From Fluviicola sp. (GTDB lineage: Bacteria; Bacteroidota; Bacteroidia; Flavobacteriales_D; Crocinitomicaceae): a stretch of 64,000 bases of DNA. Numbering within the stretch: position 1 is the stretch's first letter; the number at the start of each line of letters is the position of its first letter. This document shows positions 26,301 to 34,380 of the stretch, piece by piece. The position numbers were made by a program, and so were the translations under genes. The stretch spans positions 1 to 64,000 of the forward strand of contig JARWZO010000007.1 in the NCBI GenBank assembly GCA_029866325.1. The letters are read 5' to 3'. The notes beneath the pieces are model-generated. The model ran no database searches. It had not been told where the DNA came from and saw only the letters and a program-made list of their open reading frames with translations.

Positions 26301-29186
26301 GTGAGCATCACCAGCAATGTGGGATCAACGATTTGTGCCGGGACATCTGTCACATTTACAGCTACTCCAACCAACGGCGGAACACCAAATTACCAATGGC
26401 AAGTCAATGGGTCAAATGTTGGAACAAACTCAGCTACTTACGTAACGAGTTCATTGGCCAATGGTGATGCAGTAACCTGCATTATGACGACTTCACTGAC
26501 GTGCGTAACAGTCGGATCTGCAACAAGTGGTGGTATCACCATGACGGTGAATCCGAGTATTTCAACGAGCGTTTCCATCACAAGCGGAAGCGGATCGGTG
26601 ATTTGCCAGGGAACATCTGTGACGTTTACTGCAACACCAATAAATGGAGGAGCACCAACATATCAATGGAAAGTCAATGGAGTAAGTGTAGGAACAAATT
26701 CCACTACTTACACTACAAACTCGCTTGTAAACGGCGATGTGGTGACCTGTGAAATGAGCAGTAGTTTGGCTTGTCCAAATCCAACGATAGCGATCAGTAA
26801 CGGCATCTCCATGACGGTGAATTCTACAGCTGCGCCTACGGCTTCAATTACTTCATCGCAAGGAAGTACAATTTGCGGAGGAACTGCAGTGAACTTCACC
26901 GCTTCTGGTACCAACTTGGGTGCTTCACCGACCTATCAATGGAAATTGAACGGATCGAATGTCGGAACGAATGCTAGTACCTACAGTAATTCAGCGTTGG
27001 TTAACGGAGATGTTGTGACATGTGATATCATCAGCAATGCGCCTTGTGTGACGGGATCAACAGCTATAAGCAACAGTATTTCGTTTACAGTAACCACTCC
27101 GGTTACACCAACTGTGAGTATCACCAGCAATGTTGGATCGACGATTTGTGCAGGAACCTCTGTCACATTTACAGCTACTCCGAACAACGGTGGTACACCA
27201 AGTTATCAGTGGAAAGTCAACGGAAGTAATGTTGGAACCAATTCATCGACTTACTCAACAAGCGGACTGCTCAACGGCGATGTGGTAACTTGTGTAATGA
27301 CAACATCACTCACTTGTGTAACTATAGGTTCGGCTACAAGCAACAGCATTACGATGACTGTTAATCCGACTGTTGCGACAAGCGTTTCTATTGTGAGTGG
27401 AAGTGGGGCAACTATCTGCGACGGAACATCCGTGACATTTACCGCCACTCCTGTTAATGGCGGAACTCCAACTTATCAGTGGAAAGTGAACGGAGTAAGT
27501 GTAGGGACAAATTCCACTACTTATACTACAAACTCGCTTGTAAACGGCGATGTGGTTACGTGTGAAATGAGCAGTAGTTTGGCTTGTCCAAGTCCCACCA
27601 CGGCAATCAGTAACAACATCACCATGACGGTGAACTCTACTGCCGCACCTACGATTTCGATTGTTTCAACTCAGGGAGTTAGCATTTGCGAAGGAACAAC
27701 CGTAAACTTTACTGCTTCTATTTCCAATGGCGGATCTTCACCGATCTATCAGTGGCAATTGAATGGATCGAATGTTGGAACAAATTCCAGCACTTACAGT
27801 AATTCCACATTGGTTAACGGTGATGTTGTAACCTGTTTATTGACAAGCAATGCTCCTTGCGCTAGTGTAGCCTCGGCGACCAGTAATAGTTTGACATTTA
27901 CAGTGAATCCGGTAGTTGTGCCAGCAGTATCGATTACCAGCAGTGCCGGTTCGACCATATGTTCTGGAACCTCCGTAACCTTTACGGCAACTCCAGTAAA
28001 TGGTGGATCGCCAAGCTATCAATGGTATGTAAATGGCAATCCTGTTGGAACAAATGCTACCTATACAACCAGTTCCTTAACAAATGGAGCTGTAGTAACT
28101 TGTGAATTGACTTCTTCAACTGTTTGTGCCACACCAGCAACTGTTGTGAGTAATTCGATCACGATGATAGTTAATTCCTCAGCAAATCCTACCATTAGTA
28201 TTTCAAGTAATCCATCAGGGGCAATTTGCTCGGAAACTACGGTAACGTTTACTGCCGTGATCAGCAATGGTGGAGCGAATCCGGTTTACCAATGGAAGCT
28301 GAACGGGTCAAACGTCGGAAGTAATCAGAATACTTATAGCAATGCGGCACTTGTAAATGGTGACGTTGTTACTTGTGTGCTCACCAGCAATGCGCCTTGT
28401 ATTTCCGTGAATACGGTTACGAGCAACAGCATTACAATGACGGTGAATCAATCTGTAACGCCAACAATTGTCATTACCAGTAATCCGGCAATGCCAGTTT
28501 GTAGTCAGCAATCGGTAACGTTTACAGCTACCATTACCAACGGCGGGGCGAACCCAAGTTACCAATGGAAGAAAAACGGACAGAACTACGGTACCAATTC
28601 ACCAACTTACACCACTTCTCTTTGGTCGGATGGTGATGTGATTACCTGTGTGCTTACGAGCAATGCACCTTGTGCAACCAGTTCTCAGGTCACAAGTAAC
28701 TCCATTACACTAGACATCGTCAACATTGATGCAACCACAACGGTTTCCGGTGGTACAATTACTGCCAATCAGGCCGGTGCTACTTATCAGTGGATCGAAT
28801 GTACCTTCCAACAACCGATAGCGGGAGCAACACAGCAATCGTATACCGTAACTGAAACCGGATTGTATGCCGTTCAGGTTACAATCGGTGCATGTATGGT
28901 AGAATCGGCTTGCGAATTTGTGGATTGGAATGCGTTGGAGGATTTAACATCAGCGAACATCCTGATTTATCCGAACCCGGCAACCGATTACTTTACACTC
29001 GACATTCCTCAAAACGAAGGAATGAAGCTCACGCTTTATGATGTTGCAGGAAGAAAAGTAATGGAGCAAACCATTGACGTCAATCAGGAACAAGTGGACG
29101 TACATACGCTGGCGAACGGCAGTTACAAAGTAGTGCTTAGCAACGGGCATTCAAACTACTTCGGAAAATTAGTGATCAACCGATAA
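23373..29186 (+). CDS. Giant repeat adhesin with T9SS type A sorting domain
   Basis: About 1,937 residues. I start at the ATGATG at 23373, which opens directly on the signal peptide (MMQKLAYLILFCTLTFSVWGQ). Part one is six repeats of 84 residues (VTQGEYFWDTDPG...DLFRNGIDVS...FKQTI). Part two is 14 Ig-like modules of about 90 residues, each with a Cys pair (ICAGTSVTFTAT ... VVTCEM) and YQWKVNGSNVG. The last 80 residues are the type A sorting domain: IYPNPATDYFTLDI, DVAGRKVM and a terminal GKLVINR. It would be carried by T9SS to the surface, probably for adhesion. It follows the beta-helix gene closely. Confidence 0.9.
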   Translation: MMQKLAYLILFCTLTFSVWGQKVVTQGEYYWDTDPGQGNGIALTATDGSFDETLEDLFANGIDVSLLSVGPHSFNVRIKGQNGTWSNVFKQTIVVNGPLSIITRVINVTQGEYFWDTDPGNGNGTPLFATDGAFDEALEDLFRNGIDVSLLSLGAHSFNVRIKGQDANWSSVFKQTIYLEGPLTTITRTINVTQGEYFWDTDPGTGNGTPLFATDGAFDEALEDLFRNGIDVSALPLGAHSFNVRIKGQNPTWSSVFKQTIYLEGPLTIITRTINVTQGEYFWDTDPGNGNGTPLFATDGTFDEALEDLFRNGIDVSALALGAHSFNVRIKGQNPTWSNVFKQTIYLEGPLTTITRTIKVTQGEYFWDTDPGTGNGTPLFATDGNFDEALEDLFRNGIDISALALGAHSFNVRIKGQDANWSSVFKQTIYLEGPLTLLTRNIRVTQGEYFWDTDPGQGNGSPLLAADGSFNTALENLLQTGIDVSSLSLGAHNFSVRVKGLDGGWSAVFKQTIFVECSAPTAPTISIAVTGNGACQGTTVQFTATAINGGPTPTYIWYVNGTPSGTNSPFFNTSTLVNGDIVSCQLTSNSGCASPLTASSNSINVTLTPTVTPTLSVSASPGTTICAGTNVTFTATTSNGGGSPAYQWKVNGLDVGSNSTTFSSSTLVNGDVVTCVFTSNATCAVPSQLTSSGITMTVQPVVTPSVLISSSTSNIICAGTSVTFTATPTNGGTPSYQWQVNGSNVGTNASTYSTSGLANGNVVTCIITSSLACVTSSTATSNGITMTVNPLVTTSVSIASGSGSVICQGTSVTFTATPVNGGSPSYQWEVNGFSVGTNANTFTTNTLVNGDVVTCEMSSSLPCASPAIAVSNSITMTVNSTAAPTASITSTQGNTICGGTTVNFTASGTNLGASPTYQWKLNGSNVGSNLNTYSNSTLVNGDVVTCEIISNAPCVTGSTAFSNSISFTVTTPVVPTVSITSNVGSTICAGTSVTFTATPTNGGTPNYQWQVNGSNVGTNSATYVTSSLANGDAVTCIMTTSLTCVTVGSATSGGITMTVNPSISTSVSITSGSGSVICQGTSVTFTATPINGGAPTYQWKVNGVSVGTNSTTYTTNSLVNGDVVTCEMSSSLACPNPTIAISNGISMTVNSTAAPTASITSSQGSTICGGTAVNFTASGTNLGASPTYQWKLNGSNVGTNASTYSNSALVNGDVVTCDIISNAPCVTGSTAISNSISFTVTTPVTPTVSITSNVGSTICAGTSVTFTATPNNGGTPSYQWKVNGSNVGTNSSTYSTSGLLNGDVVTCVMTTSLTCVTIGSATSNSITMTVNPTVATSVSIVSGSGATICDGTSVTFTATPVNGGTPTYQWKVNGVSVGTNSTTYTTNSLVNGDVVTCEMSSSLACPSPTTAISNNITMTVNSTAAPTISIVSTQGVSICEGTTVNFTASISNGGSSPIYQWQLNGSNVGTNSSTYSNSTLVNGDVVTCLLTSNAPCASVASATSNSLTFTVNPVVVPAVSITSSAGSTICSGTSVTFTATPVNGGSPSYQWYVNGNPVGTNATYTTSSLTNGAVVTCELTSSTVCATPATVVSNSITMIVNSSANPTISISSNPSGAICSETTVTFTAVISNGGANPVYQWKLNGSNVGSNQNTYSNAALVNGDVVTCVLTSNAPCISVNTVTSNSITMTVNQSVTPTIVITSNPAMPVCSQQSVTFTATITNGGANPSYQWKKNGQNYGTNSPTYTTSLWSDGDVITCVLTSNAPCATSSQVTSNSITLDIVNIDATTTVSGGTITANQAGATYQWIECTFQQPIAGATQQSYTVTETGLYAVQVTIGACMVESACEFVDWNALEDLTSANILIYPNPATDYFTLDIPQNEGMKLTLYDVAGRKVMEQTIDVNQEQVDVHTLANGSYKVVLSNGHSNYFGKLVINR
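23442..24953 (+). repeat. Six tandem 252-bp coding repeats
   Basis: Repeats begin at 23442, 23694, 23946, 24198, 24450 and 24702, an exact 252-bp spacing (84 codons). Copies 2-5 are closest; copies 1 and 6 are more diverged, as expected when internal copies are exchanged by recombination. Confidence 0.9.
24937..28720 (+). repeat. Fourteen Ig-like coding repeats with a three-module super-repeat
   Basis: Modules of about 270 bp. Modules 3-5, 6-8 and 9-11 form a higher-order unit of about 810 bp (starts near 25483, 26293, 27106). Module 5 resembles 8 more than it resembles 4, and likewise for the other positions. The block therefore grew by duplication of three modules at once. Confidence 0.85.
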
Positions 29187-29210
29187 TAATAACGGTTAAC
29201 GGAACAACGA

Positions 29211-29240
29211 AGCGGGGATCGGAAACGGTTCCCGCTTTTT
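29211..29240 (+). terminator. Intrinsic terminator of the adhesin gene
   Basis: AGCGGG pairs with CCCGCT, followed by TTTTT. It begins 24 bases after the adhesin stop codon. Confidence 0.8.
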
Positions 29241-29280
29241 GTTAGGTAAAGTTATATTCCTGCAGTAGAAATGACTCCCA

Positions 29281-29400
29281 TCAGCCTAAGGCTGACAAAG
29301 ATTCTGGCTTCCGCCTGAGGCGGAGACTCGCTCTTTTAAGTATTGTATGCATGTTGTGTGAAGAATGCCTTTAGACATCATTAGCGCTGTCAGCCTGAGG
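29281..29400. repeat. Short palindromes and copy of a dispersed repeat
   Basis: TCAGCCTAAGGCTGA (29281-29295) and CCGCCTGAGGCGG (29311-29323) are small palindromes. AGCGCTGTCAGCCTGAGG at 29383-29400 is an exact copy of 11923-11940. The stretch lies between convergent genes and holds no reading frame. Confidence 0.65.
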
Positions 29401-29431
29401 ATGATCTGTGGGAGAATATAGCTGTTGCTTC

Positions 29432-31336
29432 TTAAAGCGAACCGATATACCCATCCAGTTTTTCGGAAACATCGAGTTGTAATTTTTGTTTTAGCCTGTT
29501 CTTGGCCTTTTTGACACTAGAGATTTCTATGAACAATAGCTCGGAGATTTCTTTGTCGGAAAGATTCAACTTGATCAACACTGCTAATCTGAATTCATTG
29601 TTCGACAAATTCGGATGTTTGCTTTTCAGCGATTCGGCAAACGCAGGAAACAAGACTTGTAATTTCGCCAAAAACTGTACCCAATCCTGATCGTTGGTGG
29701 TGAGACTGCTCAACTGTTCTTTTGAGATTAGGTTTTGTTCGTTTTCCAAAACAAGATGATTCAATTCACCAATCAACGCATTTTTAGTTATTAGCTGTTG
29801 TTTGAGCACTTCCAGATAATTCAATGTTTGTTCTTTTTCGCTTACAAGTAAACGAAGTTCCGATTGGGTTAAACTCAGTTCCAATTCATTGAGTTTCGCA
29901 CGCTGGATTAACACGCGTCGCAGGAATACGATGGCAAAAACCGAAACGATCAACAAACACAGCACCACCCATTTGGTGATTTGCTCAGCGGTGATTTTTT
30001 TGTTTTTCAAATCCACTTGTTTCTTAAGCAAGCGGTTTTTCGCGTCCTTCGTTTTGACTTTATACGTCAGGTTGAGTTTATTAATGTTGGTTTGAAGTTC
30101 CAACCGCATTATTTTTTGTTGTGTTTTCGAAAACAGCTTATGATACTTGTAAGCTGATCGGTAGTCGCCTTTTCCTTCATAGGTTTTATAGAGGTATTCG
30201 TAAGTGTAGCGCAAATCGCTGATGTCCTCACCATTTAGCGCAATAACCAAAGCTTCTTGCAATACCTCTACCGACCTATCATATTGTTTTGTTGCCAGAA
30301 ATAGTTTGCCCAGATTGAGCTTGGTGTGCACGATTCCCCGATCAAGATTCATGCGCTGAAAAATAACAACCGCTTTTTCATTCAATTCTTCTGCACGGGC
30401 ATAATCTTTACGGGAAAGGTAAATGTCGCCAAGATTTTGAAGTGAAAACCCGGCTATGTGATCATAATTGACCGATTCAGCCGTTTTCAGCGCTTTTTCA
30501 AAATAAACGACTGCCACATCTAGATTTACTTCCTTATAACTTTCGCCAATATTGTAATACGAGTGCGAAAGCAGTATCGGGCTTCCTGTTTTTTCCAGGA
30601 TCGCAATACTTTTTTTGTAGTAATGAATCGCATTTTTGTGTTTTTTGGTCACTGCATACACAATAGCGATACGGTCGTAAAAAGTAGCTTTGTCGGCAGT
30701 ATTGTCTTCTAACAACGGTTCTGCTTGGTAAAGGTAATACAATGCCGAATCATATTTCGCTTGATAATAATAAGTGTTGTAAAGCGCTGAAAAAATGCGG
30801 GCTTTGAGTTTTGTACGTAAAGGTGTTTTCTTTTTCTTCAGAATATCATATCCAACAAATGCCTTATGCTTTGCTTTTTCATACTCACCGAGTACAAGGT
30901 AGTTTTCGCACAACGTCAAACTCAGATCGGCACGTACAACATCCGAAATAGTGGGTTTTTGATTCAGAAATTCCTCAATAACCCGATTCGATTCAGCAAA
31001 CCCATTTGTTTTGTAAGCTATAAGCGATTGCAATTTCACATGATCTGCCTGAAACTTCGGGTTGGTGTTGCTTTTCAATTTTAAAGCGCCTTTCAATTGA
31101 TTTTCAGCCTCGTTGAACCTGTTTCTATAGTAGAAATACCAGGCTTTATTCATGAGATATTGTTGCTTTTGAGCTACCGTTTTGATCTGTGTACGTTGAA
31201 TTTCAAGCTGCTTTTTCGCATTGACGCTGTCAGTCATGACACACGCATTGAACCGTGAATCGGAAACATCAAAACGCGATTGGGAAAAAGCGCCTTTGCA
31301 GCAGATAAAAAGGAATACACACAAGAAATACCTCAT
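29432..31336 (-). CDS. TPR-repeat membrane regulator with LuxR-type HTH
   Basis: 634 residues. A signal peptide (to about 19) is followed by tetratricopeptide repeats (about residues 60-400). One membrane segment comes next (WVVLCLLIVSVFAIVFL, about 445-462), then a coiled coil (LNELELSLTQSELRLLVSEK) and a C-terminal helix-turn-helix (LSNNEFRLAVLIKLNLSDKEISELL ... VKKAKNRLKQKL). This design is common in Bacteroidota: periplasmic sensing by the TPRs and a cytoplasmic DNA-binding output. Ligand and targets are unknown. The HTH resembles that of the orphan protein at 55043-55519. Confidence 0.85.
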   Translation of the reverse strand: MRYFLCVFLFICCKGAFSQSRFDVSDSRFNACVMTDSVNAKKQLEIQRTQIKTVAQKQQYLMNKAWYFYYRNRFNEAENQLKGALKLKSNTNPKFQADHVKLQSLIAYKTNGFAESNRVIEEFLNQKPTISDVVRADLSLTLCENYLVLGEYEKAKHKAFVGYDILKKKKTPLRTKLKARIFSALYNTYYYQAKYDSALYYLYQAEPLLEDNTADKATFYDRIAIVYAVTKKHKNAIHYYKKSIAILEKTGSPILLSHSYYNIGESYKEVNLDVAVVYFEKALKTAESVNYDHIAGFSLQNLGDIYLSRKDYARAEELNEKAVVIFQRMNLDRGIVHTKLNLGKLFLATKQYDRSVEVLQEALVIALNGEDISDLRYTYEYLYKTYEGKGDYRSAYKYHKLFSKTQQKIMRLELQTNINKLNLTYKVKTKDAKNRLLKKQVDLKNKKITAEQITKWVVLCLLIVSVFAIVFLRRVLIQRAKLNELELSLTQSELRLLVSEKEQTLNYLEVLKQQLITKNALIGELNHLVLENEQNLISKEQLSSLTTNDQDWVQFLAKLQVLFPAFAESLKSKHPNLSNNEFRLAVLIKLNLSDKEISELLFIEISSVKKAKNRLKQKLQLDVSEKLDGYIGSL

Positions 31337-31340
31337 CTAA

Positions 31341-31348
31341 CAAAGCTA
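31341..31348 (-). promoter_or_regulatory. -7 box for the TPR regulator
   Basis: Minus-strand TAGCTTTG matches TAnnTTTG and ends only four bases before the ATG, so the transcript is probably leaderless or nearly so. Confidence 0.5.
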
Positions 31349-31369
31349 ACAAAACTTACCTTTTTTTGC

Positions 31370-31444
31370 ATGAAAAAGGGTGGTAATTTTGGAGGAAAAA
31401 GTGTCGATTTTTCCCACTATTGGATTGATGCAGAGGGAGCCTGA
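31370..31444 (+). CDS. Possible 24-residue ORF
   Basis: ATG to TGA, encoding a Gly-rich peptide that starts MKKGGNFGGKSVDF and ends WIDAEGA. It follows a T-rich TTTTTTTGC stretch resembling a promoter end. No homology can be assigned. It may be chance. I list it because the surrounding 0.75 kb otherwise has no gene. Confidence 0.2.
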   Translation: MKKGGNFGGKSVDFSHYWIDAEGA

Positions 31445-31454
31445 GAATTGAGTA

Positions 31455-31566
31455 AAAGAAAAGGGAGCCTCTACAAGCTCCCGCAACTAAACCTAACCAC
31501 TGAAAATCAAGAAAGCCCTTTTTTAAAGGCGGTGTGTAAACCAATTTCTTGATTACGAATTTCAGT
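31455..31566. other. Structured non-coding element, copy 1
   Basis: Two hairpins: GGGAGCC/GCTCCC (31463-31482), then ACTGAAAATCAAGAAA at 31499 paired with TTTCTTGATT...TTTCAGT ending 31566. A diverged copy in the same orientation lies at 34281-34370. The rest of the 31337-32082 gap (31567-32082) is AT-rich and shows no gene; it must hold the promoter of the 32083 gene. Confidence 0.45.
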
Positions 31567-32082
31567 CTTTTAATTCATTTTTTTTCGACGGAAAACACCC
31601 CTTTATGATAAACGCGTGTTTTTACGCAAGTGCTTCCACACTATTCTAACCAAGCGCTTTTTAACCAAGAAAACAGCATATAGCTAATTTAGTCTGTCCT
31701 TACCAAGTTTTTATTCGGTTGAATATCAATTATAACCTTTGGAAAAAGAGTTGATTTTACAGGTGTTCAATTGCAAGAAAATTCCAATTTTAGTTAAAAA
31801 TCTTGCAGAATAGTAGGTATTATTTTACCATGTACATTGCCACTTTTTGACAATTTAACAGACAGAAATATTACCAATTAATGAATCAAATTAGTACGAT
31901 CAAAATTTTAAAACCTAATTAAGGGATGACTATTTACAATTGCATTATAAAATGTGTGAAAAATGTATCTGGCTGTAGTTTAAGAACCCAAATGTAAACT
32001 ATATTTGAAACATACAAAATGTATCAAAACATAAATTATGTTGTGGCACAGTAATTGACAATTAATTCAAAAATAGAAGATT

Positions 32083-32664
32083 ATGAAAAGAACATTGATT
32101 TACATTTCCTTTAGCTCCTTATTCTTATTTTCTTGTGGGATGGGTAAAAATGCAGCCAACAAAACACCAAAACCAGCTGGTGAAACATTATTGGAATCAT
32201 ATTGTAGTAGTGATGAATACCTTAGCAACAACGATTATTTTCGTTCTACGGGTATAGGTGAAAGCATGGATCAAATGACTGCCAACAAAAAAGCACGTTC
32301 CAATGCCCAAAGTGAACTGGCAAAAACTATTAAAAGCGTCATGCAAATCGTTGGTGACAATTATGTTAAATCTTCGGAAGTCAATAATAAAGAGGAATTA
32401 ACTGAAACATTTCAGGAGATGTCGCGAACAATTGTTGATCAAGAATTAGTCGGCGCAGTAAAAATTTGCGAGAAATATACAAAAACCGCAGAAGGGAATT
32501 ACAAATGCTACATGGCGCTTGAGCTTTCCGGATCGGATATCTTAGCCAAATACAATGCAAAATTAAGTAGCGATGATCAAATTAAAGCAGATTACAATTA
32601 CGAAACATTCAAAGAGACTTTTGATCAAGAAATGAAAAAACTGGAAGAAGAACAAAAAAAATAA
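32083..32664 (+). CDS. LPP20-like lipoprotein
   Basis: 193 residues. A lipoprotein signal ends in the lipobox LFSC (Cys about 18). The core (YFRSTGIGES, ANKKARSNAQSELAKTIKS, about 55-90) matches the LPP20/FlgT-type domain: a GxG turn followed by a helix of small and basic residues. The C-terminus is a charged helix rich in Lys and Glu. It is probably anchored in the outer or inner membrane. Function is unknown. The next gene, 44 bp downstream, has the same domain, so the two probably form one operon. Confidence 0.7.
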   Translation: MKRTLIYISFSSLFLFSCGMGKNAANKTPKPAGETLLESYCSSDEYLSNNDYFRSTGIGESMDQMTANKKARSNAQSELAKTIKSVMQIVGDNYVKSSEVNNKEELTETFQEMSRTIVDQELVGAVKICEKYTKTAEGNYKCYMALELSGSDILAKYNAKLSSDDQIKADYNYETFKETFDQEMKKLEEEQKK

Positions 32665-32708
32665 ATCATTTGATTTCCGGTTAGTCTGTCAATAAACAAA
32701 TCTACTTT

Positions 32709-34151
32709 ATGTTTCGAACACCGTTCTTCCATGTATGTTGTTTATCATTGATGTTTTTTTACACGTCTGGATTTTCTCAAAAAAAGGGCAAACCTGAATG
32801 GGTAAAGAACTACCCGTCTGAATCCGATTATTATATAGGAATTTCCAAGGTAAGTAAAAAAACGCCCAATTACATAGAGGTTGCCAAAAAAAATGCTCTA
32901 AGTGACTTGTCCAATGCTATTTCAGTGAATGTATCGGTTATCACTATTTTTTCTCAAGAAGAGAAGAACAAACAATTTATTGAAGACTTTAGTGAGGTCA
33001 TCAATACAGCAACAAGAAATAGTATCGAACACTTGGAAATTAATGCTGTGTGGGAAAACAAAAAAGAATACTGTATCTATTACAAAGTAAAAAAAGTAGA
33101 CTACCAGCAAAACTATGAACGAAGAAAAAATGAGGCTACAGGATTGGCACTGGATTTCTACAACAAGGGATTAACGAATGACAAAGACAATCAACTACAA
33201 CTTGCCTTACTAAACTATACGCGAGCGTTGAGCACTTTAAGTCCATTTTTGTCCGAATCAATTACCATTGAGGACAACAATGGTAAAACGATTTATTTAA
33301 TCAATGAACTCATCAACCAACTTTCTTCCATTTACAAAGAGCTAAATGTTAAACTAAAAAACAATACACCTAAAGCTAGTGCGGGAGAGCCATTCAGTGA
33401 TGTTGAATTATTGACTTATAGAAACAACTCATTTCTTGCAAATATTCCACTAAAAATCACTTCTGAAAAGCTAGTAATCATTGGTGAAAAGCATCAAAGT
33501 AATCAAGATGGATCGTGTATGTTTTCTACTAAAAAATTACCGTTAAAATTTAATGAGATTTATCAGATCAATGTTTCTGTTGATTTTGAAACGCTGCTTA
33601 AAGAAGCAACTCAGGATAAGCTGATCATTGATCTATTTAGTAATGTCACACCAAATGTTCTAAATATAAATATCAACACCAATGAGGGTTCTCTTTCAGG
33701 TCATTTTCAAGAGAACTCTTATAGTACCGAGTCTAGTAATATAGACAACATGTTTGCTGAACATCAATTGTTATTGGAAGAAATGAAGCAGAAATCTGCT
33801 GAAATGAGAGGAAAATCACAATTCTTGGATAATAAAACGACTAATGATACTCAAACAACCGTTACTAATAATACCGGTATAACCAATTTTACGGACTTGT
33901 ACAATCAAACAGCTTTAATCACTTTTCCTGATGACCAATTAGAATTTTTAAAAGCTCAAGGTGGATCAATACAACTAAGTAGTTCCGAATTAAAGAAGAT
34001 CGTGCAACTAATGCACTTTGATGAATATAAATTACAAGTTATTCAACTTTTTATGCTACGAGTAACAGATAAGGATAAGCTTTATAAAACACTTAAAGAT
34101 GAAATGCTTTTCGCTAAAGACGAATTGAAAGAATTGTTGAAAGATATCTAA
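32709..34151 (+). CDS. Secreted protein with LPP20-like and DUF4476-like domains
   Basis: 480 residues with a signal peptide ending SGFSQ (about 24). Residues 28-140 repeat the LPP20-like layout of the upstream gene (SDYYIGISKVSK, VAKKNALSDLSNAISVNVS). A helical TPR-like stretch follows (ALDFYNKGL...LALLNYTRALSTL), then a beta-rich middle. The last 90 residues resemble DUF4476: FPDDQLEFLK, SSSELKKIVQLMHFDEYKLQVIQ, with a terminal helical bundle. Function is unknown, presumably envelope-associated. Confidence 0.65.
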   Translation: MFRTPFFHVCCLSLMFFYTSGFSQKKGKPEWVKNYPSESDYYIGISKVSKKTPNYIEVAKKNALSDLSNAISVNVSVITIFSQEEKNKQFIEDFSEVINTATRNSIEHLEINAVWENKKEYCIYYKVKKVDYQQNYERRKNEATGLALDFYNKGLTNDKDNQLQLALLNYTRALSTLSPFLSESITIEDNNGKTIYLINELINQLSSIYKELNVKLKNNTPKASAGEPFSDVELLTYRNNSFLANIPLKITSEKLVIIGEKHQSNQDGSCMFSTKKLPLKFNEIYQINVSVDFETLLKEATQDKLIIDLFSNVTPNVLNININTNEGSLSGHFQENSYSTESSNIDNMFAEHQLLLEEMKQKSAEMRGKSQFLDNKTTNDTQTTVTNNTGITNFTDLYNQTALITFPDDQLEFLKAQGGSIQLSSSELKKIVQLMHFDEYKLQVIQLFMLRVTDKDKLYKTLKDEMLFAKDELKELLKDI

Positions 34152-34280
34152 GTTTGATTTGAGTTTGAGGATTAAACGAGGTTAATGTAAGTATCTAATT
34201 TAAAGTAAGTTCGGGATTTTTTTATCCGAAAGATTGAGTTAATTAGACTCTGCTGAAAAAGAAATCATTAAACAAGCAAA

Positions 34281-34370
34281 TAGAAAAGGGAACAACTATA
34301 TGCTCTCTTAATGCGGTGCCTAACTACTGAAAACCTTGTGTTTTACCTCGTAACTTGAGATCGATTTTAA
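34281..34370. other. Structured non-coding element, copy 2
   Basis: Shares the order AGAAAAGGGA, a short hairpin-like spacer, CTAACYACTGAAAA, then a T-rich tail with the 31455-31566 element, in the same orientation but clearly diverged. It lies in the 229-bp gap between the DUF4476-like gene and hemH. The remainder of the gap shows no gene. Confidence 0.35.
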
Positions 34371-34380
34371 CTCACTCTTT

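Noticed and set aside
23459-28565. Repeated short open frames on the minus strand of the adhesin gene
   Set aside because: They recur with the 252-bp and 270-bp coding repeats and are shadows of the sense frame.
23442-28720. Regular direct repeats that might suggest a CRISPR array
   Set aside because: Units are 250-270 bp, in frame and protein-coding, with no short identical repeats separated by unique spacers and no cas genes.
31356-31544. 62-codon minus-strand frame upstream of the TPR regulator
   Set aside because: It covers the structured hairpin element and the regulator's promoter region, and has no protein-family signal.
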